This document shows positions 7,763 through 16,744 of a DNA stretch of 50,299 nt, one piece after another (the first letter of the stretch is position 1; every line of letters begins with the position of its first letter). Source of the DNA: Chlamydiota bacterium. Lineage in GTDB: Bacteria > Chlamydiota > Chlamydiia > Chlamydiales > Simkaniaceae. The position numbers and the translations under genes are program-made. The notes under the pieces are model-generated. The model was not told where the DNA came from. It made no database searches and worked only from the letters and a program-made list of their open reading frames with translations. The DNA is taken from contig JAAKFF010000001.1 of assembly GCA_011065165.1 (NCBI GenBank), positions 1 to 50,299 of the forward strand. Direction: 5' to 3'.

Positions 7763-9652
7763 CTAAATCGGAAGTTGAATGTTTTGAGGGATATTTTCCA
7801 TATGCGGTTGCACCCGTTTAGCCGTAGCGTAATCTCTTTTTACTGGTTTGAGGTAGGGCATGTCAATCTCTTCATAGGTGATCTTTGGCTCGCCGCTCTG
7901 AGAATCGTACTCTGCAATGGTCGACTTCAGCCACTTTTCATCATCGCGCTCTGGGAACTCTGGTTTGTAATGGGATCCGCGGAACTCATTGCGAAGAAGA
8001 GCCCCTTTTGTGATGACGAGAGCGAGCTCCATCATCGACGCAAACTGATTCGCGAAGACATAGGTCTGATTCATCAGCCCGCCTTTATCATCGAGAGAGA
8101 TGCGCTTGAAACGCTCACGAATCTCTTTGATCTTATCAAGGGTCATCTGAAGATCTTTGTTGTTCCGCTTTACAGTGACATACTTGACCATATAGTCCGC
8201 GAGCTCTTCGTGCAGCTTGTGTACATTTTCATCTCCTGTGCGACTTAAGAGTTCTCTCTTAAACTCCTCTTCTTCATGCAGCGCTTGAGCAAATGAAGCC
8301 TCTGGAATGTCGTCATAAGATTTGGTGAGGGTCTCGAGATAACGAGGAACCTCCACGCCACAGACGAGCCCCCCAAAGATGCAAGAGAGTAGCGAGTTGG
8401 CACCTAAACGGTTGGCACCATGGTATTGATATTCCGCTTCTCCTGCAACGAAACAGCCTCTTAGATTGCTCATCTGCCTAAAGCGCTCGAGTCGATCGGG
8501 TGCATCTGCCGCGGGCCAGTCGACCCAAGCGCCACCCATGGAGTAGTGCACTGCTGGTGCGATGCGCATGGGAACTTTGCGCGGATTCTCTCCTGTAAAG
8601 CGCTGGTAGATGTGGAGGACAGATTCGAGCTTGTGGAGGGTCTCTTCGGGGAGGTGGGTCACATCGAGAAAGACCTCATCACGCCCATCTGCCCCTAAGC
8701 CAAGTTCCAGAACACGGAGGATCTCTCTCGAACCGATGTCGCGGGGGACTAAATTTCCAAATGCAGGATAGAGCTCTTCAAGGAAGTACCACGGCTTTCC
8801 CGTTTCGCCACAAGGGATGGTACGCCCATCTGAACTCTCTATCGATTTGGAAGAGTCGCCATAGACCCAGATACGCCCTCCCTCTCCACGGATCGACTCT
8901 GACATGAGGCGGAGTTTGTCACTCCCAGGGATAGCTGTAGGATGAATCTGGATGAACTCGCCATTTCCATAGTGCATCCCCTGCATATAGAGTCTTCCAT
9001 TCGCTGCCCCAGTGCAGAAGGTGGAGTTGGTCGACTTTTTAAAGATCAGTCCAGGGCCGCCGGTAGCGATGATTACAGCATCTGCCTTGAGGATATCGAG
9101 GCGCAGGTTGAAGAGATCCATGATGATAACGCCGCGCGCACCCCCCTCTTCATCTTTAATGAGCCGCATGAATTCATGGTGCTCAAACTTTTCCACCTGC
9201 CCCTTAACTTCATAGCGCCGCACCTGTTCATCGAGAGCGTAGAGCAGCTGCTGGCCCGTTGAGGCGCCGCAGAACGCCGTACGGTTGTAAAGCGTTCCAC
9301 CAAAACGACGAAAGTTGATATTCCCTTCTGGCGTTCGGTTAAATGTGCATCCAAAACGGTCCATCATCTGAATGATGAGTGGTCCACATAAGCACATCTC
9401 CAAAATGGGGGCCTGGTGGGCGAGAAAATCTCCCCCTTTAATCGTATCATATGTGTGGATGAGAGGGGAGTCCTCCTCTCCCTTGATGTTGACGGCAGCG
9501 TTAATTCCGCCCTGTGCACAGACTGAGTGGGAGCGCTTGACTTGCGTCACCGAGATGATTTTTACATGGCATCCATTTTCAGCAAGGCGCATCGCAGCTG
9601 ACAGTCCAGCTAACCCTCCTCCCACTATGATCACTTCTCTTCTACGGGTCAT
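7763..9652 (-). CDS. sdhA: succinate dehydrogenase flavoprotein subunit
   Basis: A 629-residue catalytic subunit that oxidises succinate to fumarate. The FAD Rossmann motif is VGGGLAGLSAAMRLAENG at the N-terminus. The histidine that carries covalent FAD is H42 in SHSVCAQGG. Substrate-site segments HPTAIPG, the arginine-containing VPRDIGSREI and HYSMGG are all present. The length fits the non-classical Bacillus/Wolinella-type SdhA or FrdA rather than the roughly 590-residue E. coli type. The start lies one base after the sdhC stop with AGGAAT overlapping it, so expression is coupled. Chlamydiae use this enzyme in a truncated TCA cycle and electron transport chain. Confidence 0.97.
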   Translation of the reverse strand: MTRRREVIIVGGGLAGLSAAMRLAENGCHVKIISVTQVKRSHSVCAQGGINAAVNIKGEEDSPLIHTYDTIKGGDFLAHQAPILEMCLCGPLIIQMMDRFGCTFNRTPEGNINFRRFGGTLYNRTAFCGASTGQQLLYALDEQVRRYEVKGQVEKFEHHEFMRLIKDEEGGARGVIIMDLFNLRLDILKADAVIIATGGPGLIFKKSTNSTFCTGAANGRLYMQGMHYGNGEFIQIHPTAIPGSDKLRLMSESIRGEGGRIWVYGDSSKSIESSDGRTIPCGETGKPWYFLEELYPAFGNLVPRDIGSREILRVLELGLGADGRDEVFLDVTHLPEETLHKLESVLHIYQRFTGENPRKVPMRIAPAVHYSMGGAWVDWPAADAPDRLERFRQMSNLRGCFVAGEAEYQYHGANRLGANSLLSCIFGGLVCGVEVPRYLETLTKSYDDIPEASFAQALHEEEEFKRELLSRTGDENVHKLHEELADYMVKYVTVKRNNKDLQMTLDKIKEIRERFKRISLDDKGGLMNQTYVFANQFASMMELALVITKGALLRNEFRGSHYKPEFPERDDEKWLKSTIAEYDSQSGEPKITYEEIDMPYLKPVKRDYATAKRVQPHMENIPQNIQLPI

Positions 9653-9653
9653 T

Positions 9654-10664
9654 CTAATTCCTTAAATTAATGAAATAGGTGCCCCATATCGACGCGAGGC
9701 CTAAAAAGCCTACGAGCAGCATGAGTCCAACGCACACGTTGACTGCCATCGACTGCGAGCGCATCTTTAAGACGATGCCCCAACTGATCATAAAGGTCCA
9801 AAGCCCATTGAATCCATGGAAGACTGCGGCCAAGACAAAAATCGTGTAGAGGATGGCTGTGAATACACTTTTAAACGCGTCGCGTACGATTAAGAGCGTG
9901 GCGGTTCCAAAGTCTGGTGCTTCTGCAATGACCTCTCCAGGAGAGAGCGTACGGTACTCCATTCCTTCTAGATAGGCCTTTTGATCTTCCCAGTTCTGAT
10001 AGCGGCTCAAAAGGTGAGAGACACTCGCGCTATACTCAGAGGTAGAGCCCTCTTGAATCCGTTTTGCATCCCGGGTGACTCCTTCCATTTCAGGAGCCTC
10101 AGATTCAATGTGGCGCCGCAAGCTATCTACTGCTTCTTGGTCGTAGAGTTTGACCCCTAAACGGTCGGCGACCGTATAGAGACCGGAGTCGATGGTGATC
10201 CGCACAAAGAAGTCCTCTTTCTGCCCCTGGTCGACTACGACGGGATACATATAGAAGCGCATAAAACCTACATGCGCAAGGATGCCAACAAGTAGAATCC
10301 ATGAGGTGATCCGCTGCAGAGAGTAGGCGTGATTGCGCGGAAATTTCGTTAAGGTGGGGAGGTTTTCTTGAGTCGGTAAGGAGTTCATCTTGGAGCTCAT
10401 GAGCACTCCTATCCCCCATACCATATGCAACAGGAAGGGTACTCCCAGAAGAACGATCTCTATGACTGGCAGATAGGGGAGATTCTTGATAAAGTTGACT
10501 GCGCGTATGAAACCTTCGCCATTCTGCCCAATGAGAAGCGCCGCTTGGGAGTTGGTTAAGAGATGCTCGATTAAGAAGATTACAATCCACAGACCAAAGA
10601 GAGAGTGAAGCCTTCTCCATATAAAGGCGCGTGGAAGCGTCTTAAATTTTACACCCATTAACAT
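9654..10664 (-). CDS. sdhC: succinate dehydrogenase cytochrome b subunit with a large loop insertion
   Basis: A 336-residue membrane subunit of the single-subunit, five-helix type. Helices lie at about 20-38, 67-90, 119-140, 262-295 and 307-330. Five histidines sit at positions matching the Bacillus SdhC set, including the heme ligands: H20 (RRLHSLFG), H34 (EHLLTN), H80 (LLHMVWG), H131 (LAHVGF) and H283 (FHGFNG). Between helices 3 and 4 is a hydrophilic insertion of about 115 residues (142-258), which explains the length compared with about 200 in Bacillus. Translation may start at 10664 or at the ATG at 10658, which has AGGA six bases upstream. First gene of sdhCAB. Confidence 0.9.
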   Translation of the reverse strand: MLMGVKFKTLPRAFIWRRLHSLFGLWIVIFLIEHLLTNSQAALLIGQNGEGFIRAVNFIKNLPYLPVIEIVLLGVPFLLHMVWGIGVLMSSKMNSLPTQENLPTLTKFPRNHAYSLQRITSWILLVGILAHVGFMRFYMYPVVVDQGQKEDFFVRITIDSGLYTVADRLGVKLYDQEAVDSLRRHIESEAPEMEGVTRDAKRIQEGSTSEYSASVSHLLSRYQNWEDQKAYLEGMEYRTLSPGEVIAEAPDFGTATLLIVRDAFKSVFTAILYTIFVLAAVFHGFNGLWTFMISWGIVLKMRSQSMAVNVCVGLMLLVGFLGLASIWGTYFINLRN

Positions 10665-10751
10665 TCCTATTGCTCCATCTATCTTCCCTTAAAGCAAAAT
10701 TTGAAAGAAGAAAAAAATCCAAAGATGCTGAATCCCATTAGGCCAAAATCA

Positions 10752-10790
10752 AAAAAACTATCTATGCCATAGAAGAAGTCATAGTTTTTT
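10752..10790 (-). terminator. A/T-stem hairpin between the coiled-coil gene and sdhC
   Basis: A perfect 10-base inverted repeat (AAAAAACTAT at 10752-10761, ATAGTTTTTT at 10781-10790) surrounds a 19-base loop. On the minus strand the right arm ends in a run of T, giving a weak factor-independent terminator after the 10943-12793 gene. It also lies downstream of the candidate sdh promoter at 10888-10916, so it could instead act as a leader hairpin. Confidence 0.4.
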
Positions 10791-10887
10791 GGCGAAAGAA
10801 CAATTTCAGTTATTTCAGATTACTAGGGTGGTTGATTTCACACTAGGCAAGGTTAGATCGAGCTAATACAGGCTTTTCCTATTTGGT

Positions 10888-10916
10888 ATAATGGTAAGTC
10901 CTATAACTCTTGACAA
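10888..10916 (-). promoter_or_regulatory. candidate promoter for sdhCAB
   Basis: On the minus strand TTGTCA (10911-10916, five of six) and CATTAT (10888-10893, four of six) are 17 bases apart. The leader to sdhC would be about 215 bases and would include the 10752-10790 hairpin. Weak evidence. Confidence 0.3.
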
Positions 10917-10942
10917 GACTTCCTTTTCGTGTAAGGAAATCG

Positions 10943-12793
10943 TCACATCCCAATATTCTTATTCTCAGCCATTGGATGCACCTTTTTAACCAATTCTAAT
11001 CGATTAAGCATTTGTTTCCACTGATCTGTGTAGTAATCTTCCAGCTCTTTCTGTCCTAATTCTTGATAAGCAGCTCCAATGAGTTCTAATGCCTTCATGG
11101 AAAAGTTATTATCATCCGGGAATAGTTCCGTGCTCATGGCTAAAGTCTTTATCCCATATTCAACAGTTTTTTTTTGATTTCCCAATTTCATATTGATCTC
11201 GGCAAGTAGAATTAATTCGTTCACAAGTTCTACATGGTCTTCCTTGTGTATCTGCTTAAGCAGAGTAAGAAGGGTCTCTCTATAAGTCAGAGCTTCACTA
11301 TATTTTCCTGTATTGAAAGCGTTCGTAGCAATGGTATTTAGAGTTTCTATTGTTGATAGATGATTAGAAAGGGCTCTCTCTTCTCTCGACGCAGTAGATT
11401 TAGAGCTCTTTAATTGCAGAGAGCTCTTGACCAAACCACCATTCGTGAAGCAAAATTCCCTGAATTTCCCTACAGATCCCCCTAATGCATCGAATCCCCT
11501 TCTAAGGATTGAACTATTCGTTCTATCGACAAACTTTTTCTCCAAACTCAAAAACTTGGTCATTGATATGATGTTACCATCTATCTTCGCAAACATATTG
11601 GAAAATAAGATAGAAATAAACTCATCAAGTGCTTGAATGGCGTAGATAAAAGTCTCATTAGGCACCATTAATTTTATTGTTTTCTTAGTTTTAGTAAGAT
11701 AGTCATACTCCATCTGATATTGCTGGATAGCTTTATCTGCTTGTGCGGTTTTTGCTATCGTCCTTATGTTTTTCTCTTTGAGTGCCTTTAACTTCTTGTC
11801 TCCTTCTTTAATTAAACTCGTATCGTTCTCTATGGTAGCTTTTAACTCTTCAATGGTTAGGGGAAGGTGAGCTTGTTCCATCAATAGTTTGTCTTCTTTT
11901 TTTTTCGCTCTCGATAACCTTCCTTTATTAATTTTAACCCCGATGTTTTGACCAATCGCTATTAGATCCGATATGAACGCAGCTCCACTCTCCCCAGCTT
12001 GCAGCTCCTTCTCTCCATCTTTGATCGTATTTTCTTTCTTAGCTTTAATCTTAAAAACTTTAGACTGCATTGAGTCAACAGAGCTGTGCTGTCTTCGTAC
12101 TACTACTTCCATTTTAGACAAGCGTTCTTGTTTAACTGAGAGTATAGCTCTGTCTTTATTCTTTTTCTGTGATGCTTCAGTTTTCTCTTGTATTAGGCTC
12201 TGATATTTCGACTTACCCCTGCTTAAATCATGGTTGTATTTTCTCCGCTGATTTAATTGCATATCCCAATTTGCTTTAATCTGCTCTAGTTTTAATGAAA
12301 TTTGTTCATGATATCCATTTACTGCTACTCCAAACCCCGCAATACCTTTAGAAAATTCATGGATGGCATCTCGAAATTCCACCATCTGTATCCTTCTCTT
12401 CTCAAACTCTTCCCTCATTCTTCTGAAGACCGCATCAATATCACCAATGGTGGTTTTCAACTCCTCAGTGTTGATCTTCTTACGATCTAAGCTCATAAGA
12501 AAAGCCTTTTTATGAGTGGGGAAAATCTTATCACAAAATTCAATTCCTAGGCTCAGATCTCTAATCAGATATGGAGAGAACTCATTTTTGTATGACTGAA
12601 GAGCTTTTTGGAAAAGAGCACCCGGAACGATGAGGTTTTCATAAACACGCATTTGTTCTAAGTGACTCTTTCCTAAGGAGAAATAGTCTGCAACAGCTGA
12701 AATATTGAGTTCAATGTCGAGAATCCCGACAGCTTGTGCGAAATTTTTTGGGTAGAAAACTTGTAAGTTTTCTCTTATCAGTTTAATTGACAT
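10943..12793 (-). CDS. coiled-coil protein A of a three-paralogue module, C-terminal TPRs
   Basis: A 616-residue mostly helical protein with no signal peptide. The N-terminal block (about 1-160) is shared with the proteins at 13108 and 14924: LNISAVADYFSL, VPGALFQKALQSY, LGIEFCDKIFPTHK and EFSKGIAGFGVAVNG. Two long coiled coils (about 165-260 and 295-375) flank a short hydrophobic stretch (FISDLIAIGQNIGVKI, about 275-290). A conserved block follows (MVPNETFIYAIQALDEFISI, then FLSLEKKFVDR, ILRRGFDALGGSVGKFREFC). Residues 475-590 hold TPRs of the kinesin-light-chain spacing (GKYSEALTYRETLL, then GNQKKTVEYGIKTL). GAGGGAT precedes the ATG. Coiled-coil/hydrophobic/coiled-coil order recalls ClyA/XaxA-type pore-forming toxins, but that is only a structural guess. 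Base composition is more AT-rich than sdh. Confidence 0.75.
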   Translation of the reverse strand: MSIKLIRENLQVFYPKNFAQAVGILDIELNISAVADYFSLGKSHLEQMRVYENLIVPGALFQKALQSYKNEFSPYLIRDLSLGIEFCDKIFPTHKKAFLMSLDRKKINTEELKTTIGDIDAVFRRMREEFEKRRIQMVEFRDAIHEFSKGIAGFGVAVNGYHEQISLKLEQIKANWDMQLNQRRKYNHDLSRGKSKYQSLIQEKTEASQKKNKDRAILSVKQERLSKMEVVVRRQHSSVDSMQSKVFKIKAKKENTIKDGEKELQAGESGAAFISDLIAIGQNIGVKINKGRLSRAKKKEDKLLMEQAHLPLTIEELKATIENDTSLIKEGDKKLKALKEKNIRTIAKTAQADKAIQQYQMEYDYLTKTKKTIKLMVPNETFIYAIQALDEFISILFSNMFAKIDGNIISMTKFLSLEKKFVDRTNSSILRRGFDALGGSVGKFREFCFTNGGLVKSSLQLKSSKSTASREERALSNHLSTIETLNTIATNAFNTGKYSEALTYRETLLTLLKQIHKEDHVELVNELILLAEINMKLGNQKKTVEYGIKTLAMSTELFPDDNNFSMKALELIGAAYQELGQKELEDYYTDQWKQMLNRLELVKKVHPMAENKNIGM

Positions 12794-13107
12794 TTTTTCT
12801 TATCCCTCATGTTTTCTAACATTTATAATAGATAAAATCCTTGTGTGCTGAGCAACCATTTCGATACTTTTCAAACTTGCTATAGTTCTTCCATGAATCT
12901 TAGCTCAAAAAGAAAGATGCCAGCATATTGTATTCTTTACAATTTTTTTTTCAACACGAGCCGTTGTGCATAGTTCACCTACTATTGATTAGGTCATCAC
13001 TACTTTGTATCTACATGTCAAAAAATTGAATTGACAAAAAAAATACCATACATGTAAATTATTATTTTTCGTACATTAGTTGTCAAAAAAACAGGGAGAT
13101 CCAAAAT
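12794..13107. other. AT-rich divergent intergenic region
   Basis: 314 bases without an ORF between the divergent coiled-coil genes. It holds the ribosome binding sites of both genes (GAGGGAT on the minus strand, AGGGAGAT on the plus strand), the promoter/operator at 13016-13060, and on the minus strand a TATTAT at 12825-12830 without a convincing -35 at normal spacing. Expression of both arms may be controlled here together. Confidence 0.6.
13016..13060 (+). promoter_or_regulatory. promoter with overlapping inverted repeat for the 13108 gene
   Basis: A perfect TTGACA (13031-13036) is followed 18 bases later by TAAATT (13055-13060). The -35 box forms the right half of an inverted repeat, TGTCAA (13016-13021) and TTGACA with a nine-base spacer, a possible operator. 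TGTCAA recurs just before the ribosome binding site near 13081. Predicted leader is about 40 bases. Confidence 0.5.
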
Positions 13108-14823
13108 ATGAGTTTTGTAGCAATAGTAAACGAAGGGAATTCTGAAAACTTATTAGCACTTGTTCATCAAAAAAAAACGATGGGCGCTTTCAGAGGTGAA
13201 GGGCAGGTAGTTGACATTCTGGATATGACTCTTTCAGTAGAATCTCTAGCGAATTATTTTTTCTTAAAAGTAGCTGACTTAAAAAACCTGAAGGCTGAAG
13301 AGTCTATAGTCAAACCAGGGATTGCCTATCAAAACACCGTCTATGACTATAGAAATACATTTTATCCCGGGATGAAGAAAGCCCTTGGCCTGGGAGTCAA
13401 TTTTTGTACCGAAATGTTCTCTATGTACAAAGAGATGTTTATGGAAGAATTAGACAAAAAAGAGTATTCCAAAGGGGATCTCAAAGATGTCTTGGATATG
13501 ATCAGCAAAGATTTGACAGAGCTAAAAACTGGGTTTGACAAACTGAAGATACAGAAAGATCTCTATAGTAAATCTATAACAGAATTTTCTCGAGGCTTAG
13601 GCACTTTTAGTGTCGCTGTGAAAAATAGCATCTCAGCTTGTACCGATGGGGTAAAAGATGCCGATGCAGACAAAGATAAGCAAATAAAGCTCCATATGGA
13701 GACCAATGAATCTTTAGACAAAACAATCGCTGAAATTTCTAAAATCAAAAATGAGATTGATGCCACTAACGCAAAACTATCTGAGAGTCGCGCATCAATC
13801 CACAGCTTAGACCATTCGATCGTAGATTTGATATTTGCAATAGAAGGTAATAAAACTGACATTGAGCTGCAAGAGACATATAAAACATATCTGAATGAGC
13901 AAATGTCTTATATCTTATCTCAAAAAGACAACTTGCAAATCAGAAAAAGTGCTATCGAGGATGCAATTTCGAAACTTAGAAAGTACCGTAGGACTCTTAA
14001 GGCTAATTTAAGAAGTGAGGTGGCGAACAGAGAGAACGCGAAAAATGGTTTCTGGAATAGCCTGAAGAGAGTTGCTGGATTGAGCACCGGTGATTCAGCG
14101 ATTGATGAAAAGTTTAATGCAATAGAGAAACAGACTGACGAGGATCTTGACTATCTTGAGAAACAACTGGTCACTATGGGTGAAACAATTGATAAAACAG
14201 ACAGAGAAATTGGAATAAAGCAACAAGAATTATCAGAACACCAAGACCAAATTAAGGGTACAGATGCAAAGATCATAGATATAGAAAAAAAGATTGTAAA
14301 AATAAAAAAACAGCGAGTAAAACTTGATATTGATAAAGCAAACATCGAAGAACAGATGGTCCGTCTTGAGAATGGAAAGGTCTTCTATCAAAAGGTACAA
14401 CTCGAGGCTGTTAATAAGAAAAAAGTGATCACCAACAAAATCGTGGAAATTCTTGAATCGATCGAAGGCTTTGAGGACAAGGCAAGAAGATTTAGTGATT
14501 TGTCTTCTAGACTAGAAAACATGCAGCCTAACCCAAGATTTCTGTACACAATCAAAAAATTGAGTGTCTTCTTTGATACCTCCTTAATTGCGCTGTTTGC
14601 TGAGTTAGAGGGCGGATTAGATTGTATAAGGACCCCGCTTGGAAAAGCAGAGCTTTTTACTGAAAAAAATTTGAAGCTTGAGTGGCTGAAAAAACCCTTC
14701 CTTAGAATTGAGAAGCCTGTCGGTGTTTTCCATCAAATCTGTTTAAGAACGGAGAATGACACTGCCCCATCTATTGACGCTATACAACAGAAAAGTATTC
14801 AGCCTAAGGCGATTGAGAATTGA
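13108..14823 (+). CDS. coiled-coil protein B of the three-paralogue module, no TPRs
   Basis: A 571-residue lysine- and glutamate-rich helical protein. The N-terminal 180 residues match its two neighbours: LSVESLANYFFL, VKPGIAYQNTVYDYRNTFYP, LGVNFCTEMFSMYK and EFSRGLGTFSVAVKN. A long coiled coil (about 185-310) leads to a short non-coiled segment (NGFWNSLKRVAGLSTGDSAI, about 313-332) and a second long coiled coil (335-460). It has the PNPRFLYTIKKLSVFFDTSL block seen in the other two, but stops before any TPR. No signal peptide is evident. The ribosome binding site AGGGAG is about 10 bases from the ATG. It is the most divergent of the three. Function is not recognised. An effector or a subunit of a multi-component pore-forming toxin is conceivable. 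Confidence 0.75.
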   Translation: MSFVAIVNEGNSENLLALVHQKKTMGAFRGEGQVVDILDMTLSVESLANYFFLKVADLKNLKAEESIVKPGIAYQNTVYDYRNTFYPGMKKALGLGVNFCTEMFSMYKEMFMEELDKKEYSKGDLKDVLDMISKDLTELKTGFDKLKIQKDLYSKSITEFSRGLGTFSVAVKNSISACTDGVKDADADKDKQIKLHMETNESLDKTIAEISKIKNEIDATNAKLSESRASIHSLDHSIVDLIFAIEGNKTDIELQETYKTYLNEQMSYILSQKDNLQIRKSAIEDAISKLRKYRRTLKANLRSEVANRENAKNGFWNSLKRVAGLSTGDSAIDEKFNAIEKQTDEDLDYLEKQLVTMGETIDKTDREIGIKQQELSEHQDQIKGTDAKIIDIEKKIVKIKKQRVKLDIDKANIEEQMVRLENGKVFYQKVQLEAVNKKKVITNKIVEILESIEGFEDKARRFSDLSSRLENMQPNPRFLYTIKKLSVFFDTSLIALFAELEGGLDCIRTPLGKAELFTEKNLKLEWLKKPFLRIEKPVGVFHQICLRTENDTAPSIDAIQQKSIQPKAIEN

Positions 14824-14833
14824 TCCATTTAAT

Positions 14834-14869
14834 AGCTGTGCATGTTTCCTTAGGAGGCCTTGCACAGCT
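14834..14869 (+). terminator. inverted repeat between coiled-coil genes B and C
   Basis: A perfect 9-base inverted repeat, AGCTGTGCA (14834-14842) and TGCACAGCT (14861-14869), with an 18-base loop that contains a smaller CCT/AGG pair. It starts 11 bases after the stop of gene B. There is no T-tract, so it may be a partial terminator, an mRNA-stabilising stem or an attenuator limiting gene C. Confidence 0.4.
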
Positions 14870-14923
14870 CTACTCTTTAGATATGTTATCAAAAGTAATA
14901 CTATTCAGTAAGGTGGAGGAATA

Positions 14924-16744
14924 ATGACATTAAAAATTATCAGTAAAAATTTGAAAATTTATGACCCTAGTACAGTCGGGCAACAAGTTGATTTTCTTGA
15001 AATGAATCTATCAAGAGCATCGGTTGCGAATTATTTTTCTATAAATGAGAATCAATTATTGAAAATCCATAATATTGAACAAGATCTCATTGTTTCCGGA
15101 ACTCTATTTCAAAAATCACTACAGATATACAAAGAAGAATTTTCACCCAAATTGGCCCAAGATATCAAGCTTGGAATGGTTTTTTGTGATCAGACTTTTC
15201 CCATTCATAAAGCTACTTTTTTACAAGTGGTAGCCGCGGAAACGATAGATTGTGAAGATTTACAACGAACTCTTAAGGAGATAAACAGCGTATTTGAAAA
15301 AATGAGGAGTGTTTTCGAAATACAACAAAAAAAGATGGTGGAATTTAGAGAGTCATTCAATAAGTTTTCATTAGGGATTGGAGGAGTTGGGGTTAATGTG
15401 AGGGGACGTTGCAGAGTACTTTCCAAGGGAATAAAGTTACTTACCGATCAATGGGATAAAAGGGGAGCAAAGTATTTACAAATACAAAATCTCCTTTTTG
15501 TACAATCTACAGAAATAGCAGAACGCAAAAACTGGATTTATACTCTTGACTTTAAGTTAGATAATCTTCTTATAAAACTAAGAAATAGCAAAAACCGCCT
15601 TGATTCCTTGGGAAGCTTGATTGGCGATAAACAAAATCAAGCCACAAACTTAAGGAAAGCCTATGACCGAAGCGTTGCCGAAAAGCAGAACACAAATCAA
15701 CGTCTTAAAAAAGAGACCAATTTGCTGTCAATTTTCGCAGTAGGGCTTGAGGGTTTTTTAGATAGTAGTATTTCCAAGGCTGCTCTTAAAAAATTCACCG
15801 AAGCAAAAAATCGTTTAGATTCCTTAAAAAGAGAAAAAGCCCATCTTCCATTAGAAATTGAACGGTTAGAAAAAGAAATTAAAAATTCACATACCAGAAA
15901 GCAAGAAATTCAAACTCAATTGGATAAAATGCATCAACTCCGAGGACAAGCTAATGATCGAGCATCTAGATTGTCAGCAGATCTTTTGGAGTTACAACAG
16001 AAGTTCATTCATCATAACGGCAATCTAGAAAAATTGAAAAAAATGGTACCAAATGAAAACTTTGTCCACATTGTTCAGACTTTGAATGAGTTCATTTCAA
16101 CAAAATTTTCTACTATGTTTGGGGAACTTGATACTGATCTCAAACTAATGAATAGCTCACTCAGTTTGGAAAAAAAACTTCTAGATAGAAGTAAAATTTC
16201 TATCCTAAAGAGGGGTTTCGAGATCATTGAGAGATCAGTAGGAGAATTTAGGAAGTTTTGTGTCAAAAATGGTGGAACAATAAAAACGACTCCACATCCA
16301 CAGTCCAGAAAATCCATTTTACCCAGACAGCGACGCACAAGTGCTATGCAGCTCCCATCAATTAAGCCCTTGACTTACAAAGCAAGAGGTCTTATCAGAA
16401 ATGGAAAATTTCTAGAAGCTTTATGTATTAGAGAACAAATTCTGGATTTGATTAAAGCTATCCATAGCTCTGATCATAAAGATATTGTGGCTGCATTAAA
16501 TCTCATTGGTGCTGTTCACATGAAAATGAAATGTTATAAGAAAGCCACCAAGTACGGTTTCAAAGCACTTGAAATGAATATACGGCTCTATCCAGAAGGT
16601 GACAAAAGTATTGCTCTATCATGTAAGAACCTTGCAAAGGCATATCGACTCAATGGAGATGACGAGCAGGGAAAGATTTATGAATCGTTGGGAATTAAAA
16701 TGCAGAAGCAGCAAGAACAGATAGAAAACAAAATAACTCTATGA
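14924..16744 (+). CDS. coiled-coil protein C of the three-paralogue module, C-terminal TPRs
   Basis: A 606-residue protein closely related to protein A over its whole length. Shared blocks include LSRASVANYFSI, VSGTLFQKSLQIYKEEFSP, LGMVFCDQTFPIHK and FNKFSLGIGGVGVNVRG at the N-terminus. Coiled coils flank a hydrophobic LLSIFAVGLEGFLDSSISKA (about 267-286). Then come MVPNENFVHIVQTLNEFIS, LSLEKKLLDRSKISILKRGF and FRKFC. C-terminal TPRs (about 480-590) read GKFLEALCIREQIL and CYKKATKYGFKALEMNIRLY. GGAGG is well placed before the ATG. Gene C follows gene B by 100 bases and is probably co-expressed. The stop overlaps a 59-codon ORF by ATGA. Same functional uncertainty as proteins A and B. Confidence 0.75.
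   Translation: MTLKIISKNLKIYDPSTVGQQVDFLEMNLSRASVANYFSINENQLLKIHNIEQDLIVSGTLFQKSLQIYKEEFSPKLAQDIKLGMVFCDQTFPIHKATFLQVVAAETIDCEDLQRTLKEINSVFEKMRSVFEIQQKKMVEFRESFNKFSLGIGGVGVNVRGRCRVLSKGIKLLTDQWDKRGAKYLQIQNLLFVQSTEIAERKNWIYTLDFKLDNLLIKLRNSKNRLDSLGSLIGDKQNQATNLRKAYDRSVAEKQNTNQRLKKETNLLSIFAVGLEGFLDSSISKAALKKFTEAKNRLDSLKREKAHLPLEIERLEKEIKNSHTRKQEIQTQLDKMHQLRGQANDRASRLSADLLELQQKFIHHNGNLEKLKKMVPNENFVHIVQTLNEFISTKFSTMFGELDTDLKLMNSSLSLEKKLLDRSKISILKRGFEIIERSVGEFRKFCVKNGGTIKTTPHPQSRKSILPRQRRTSAMQLPSIKPLTYKARGLIRNGKFLEALCIREQILDLIKAIHSSDHKDIVAALNLIGAVHMKMKCYKKATKYGFKALEMNIRLYPEGDKSIALSCKNLAKAYRLNGDDEQGKIYESLGIKMQKQQEQIENKITL

Noticed and set aside
10123-10620. Minus-strand 165-codon frame inside sdhC
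   Set aside because: Shifted frame of sdhC; the sdhC frame has the heme histidines and helices.
10881-10895. Plus-strand TATAAT at 10887-10892 as a promoter
   Set aside because: No -35 box at normal spacing and no plus-strand gene follows; the genes here are on the minus strand.
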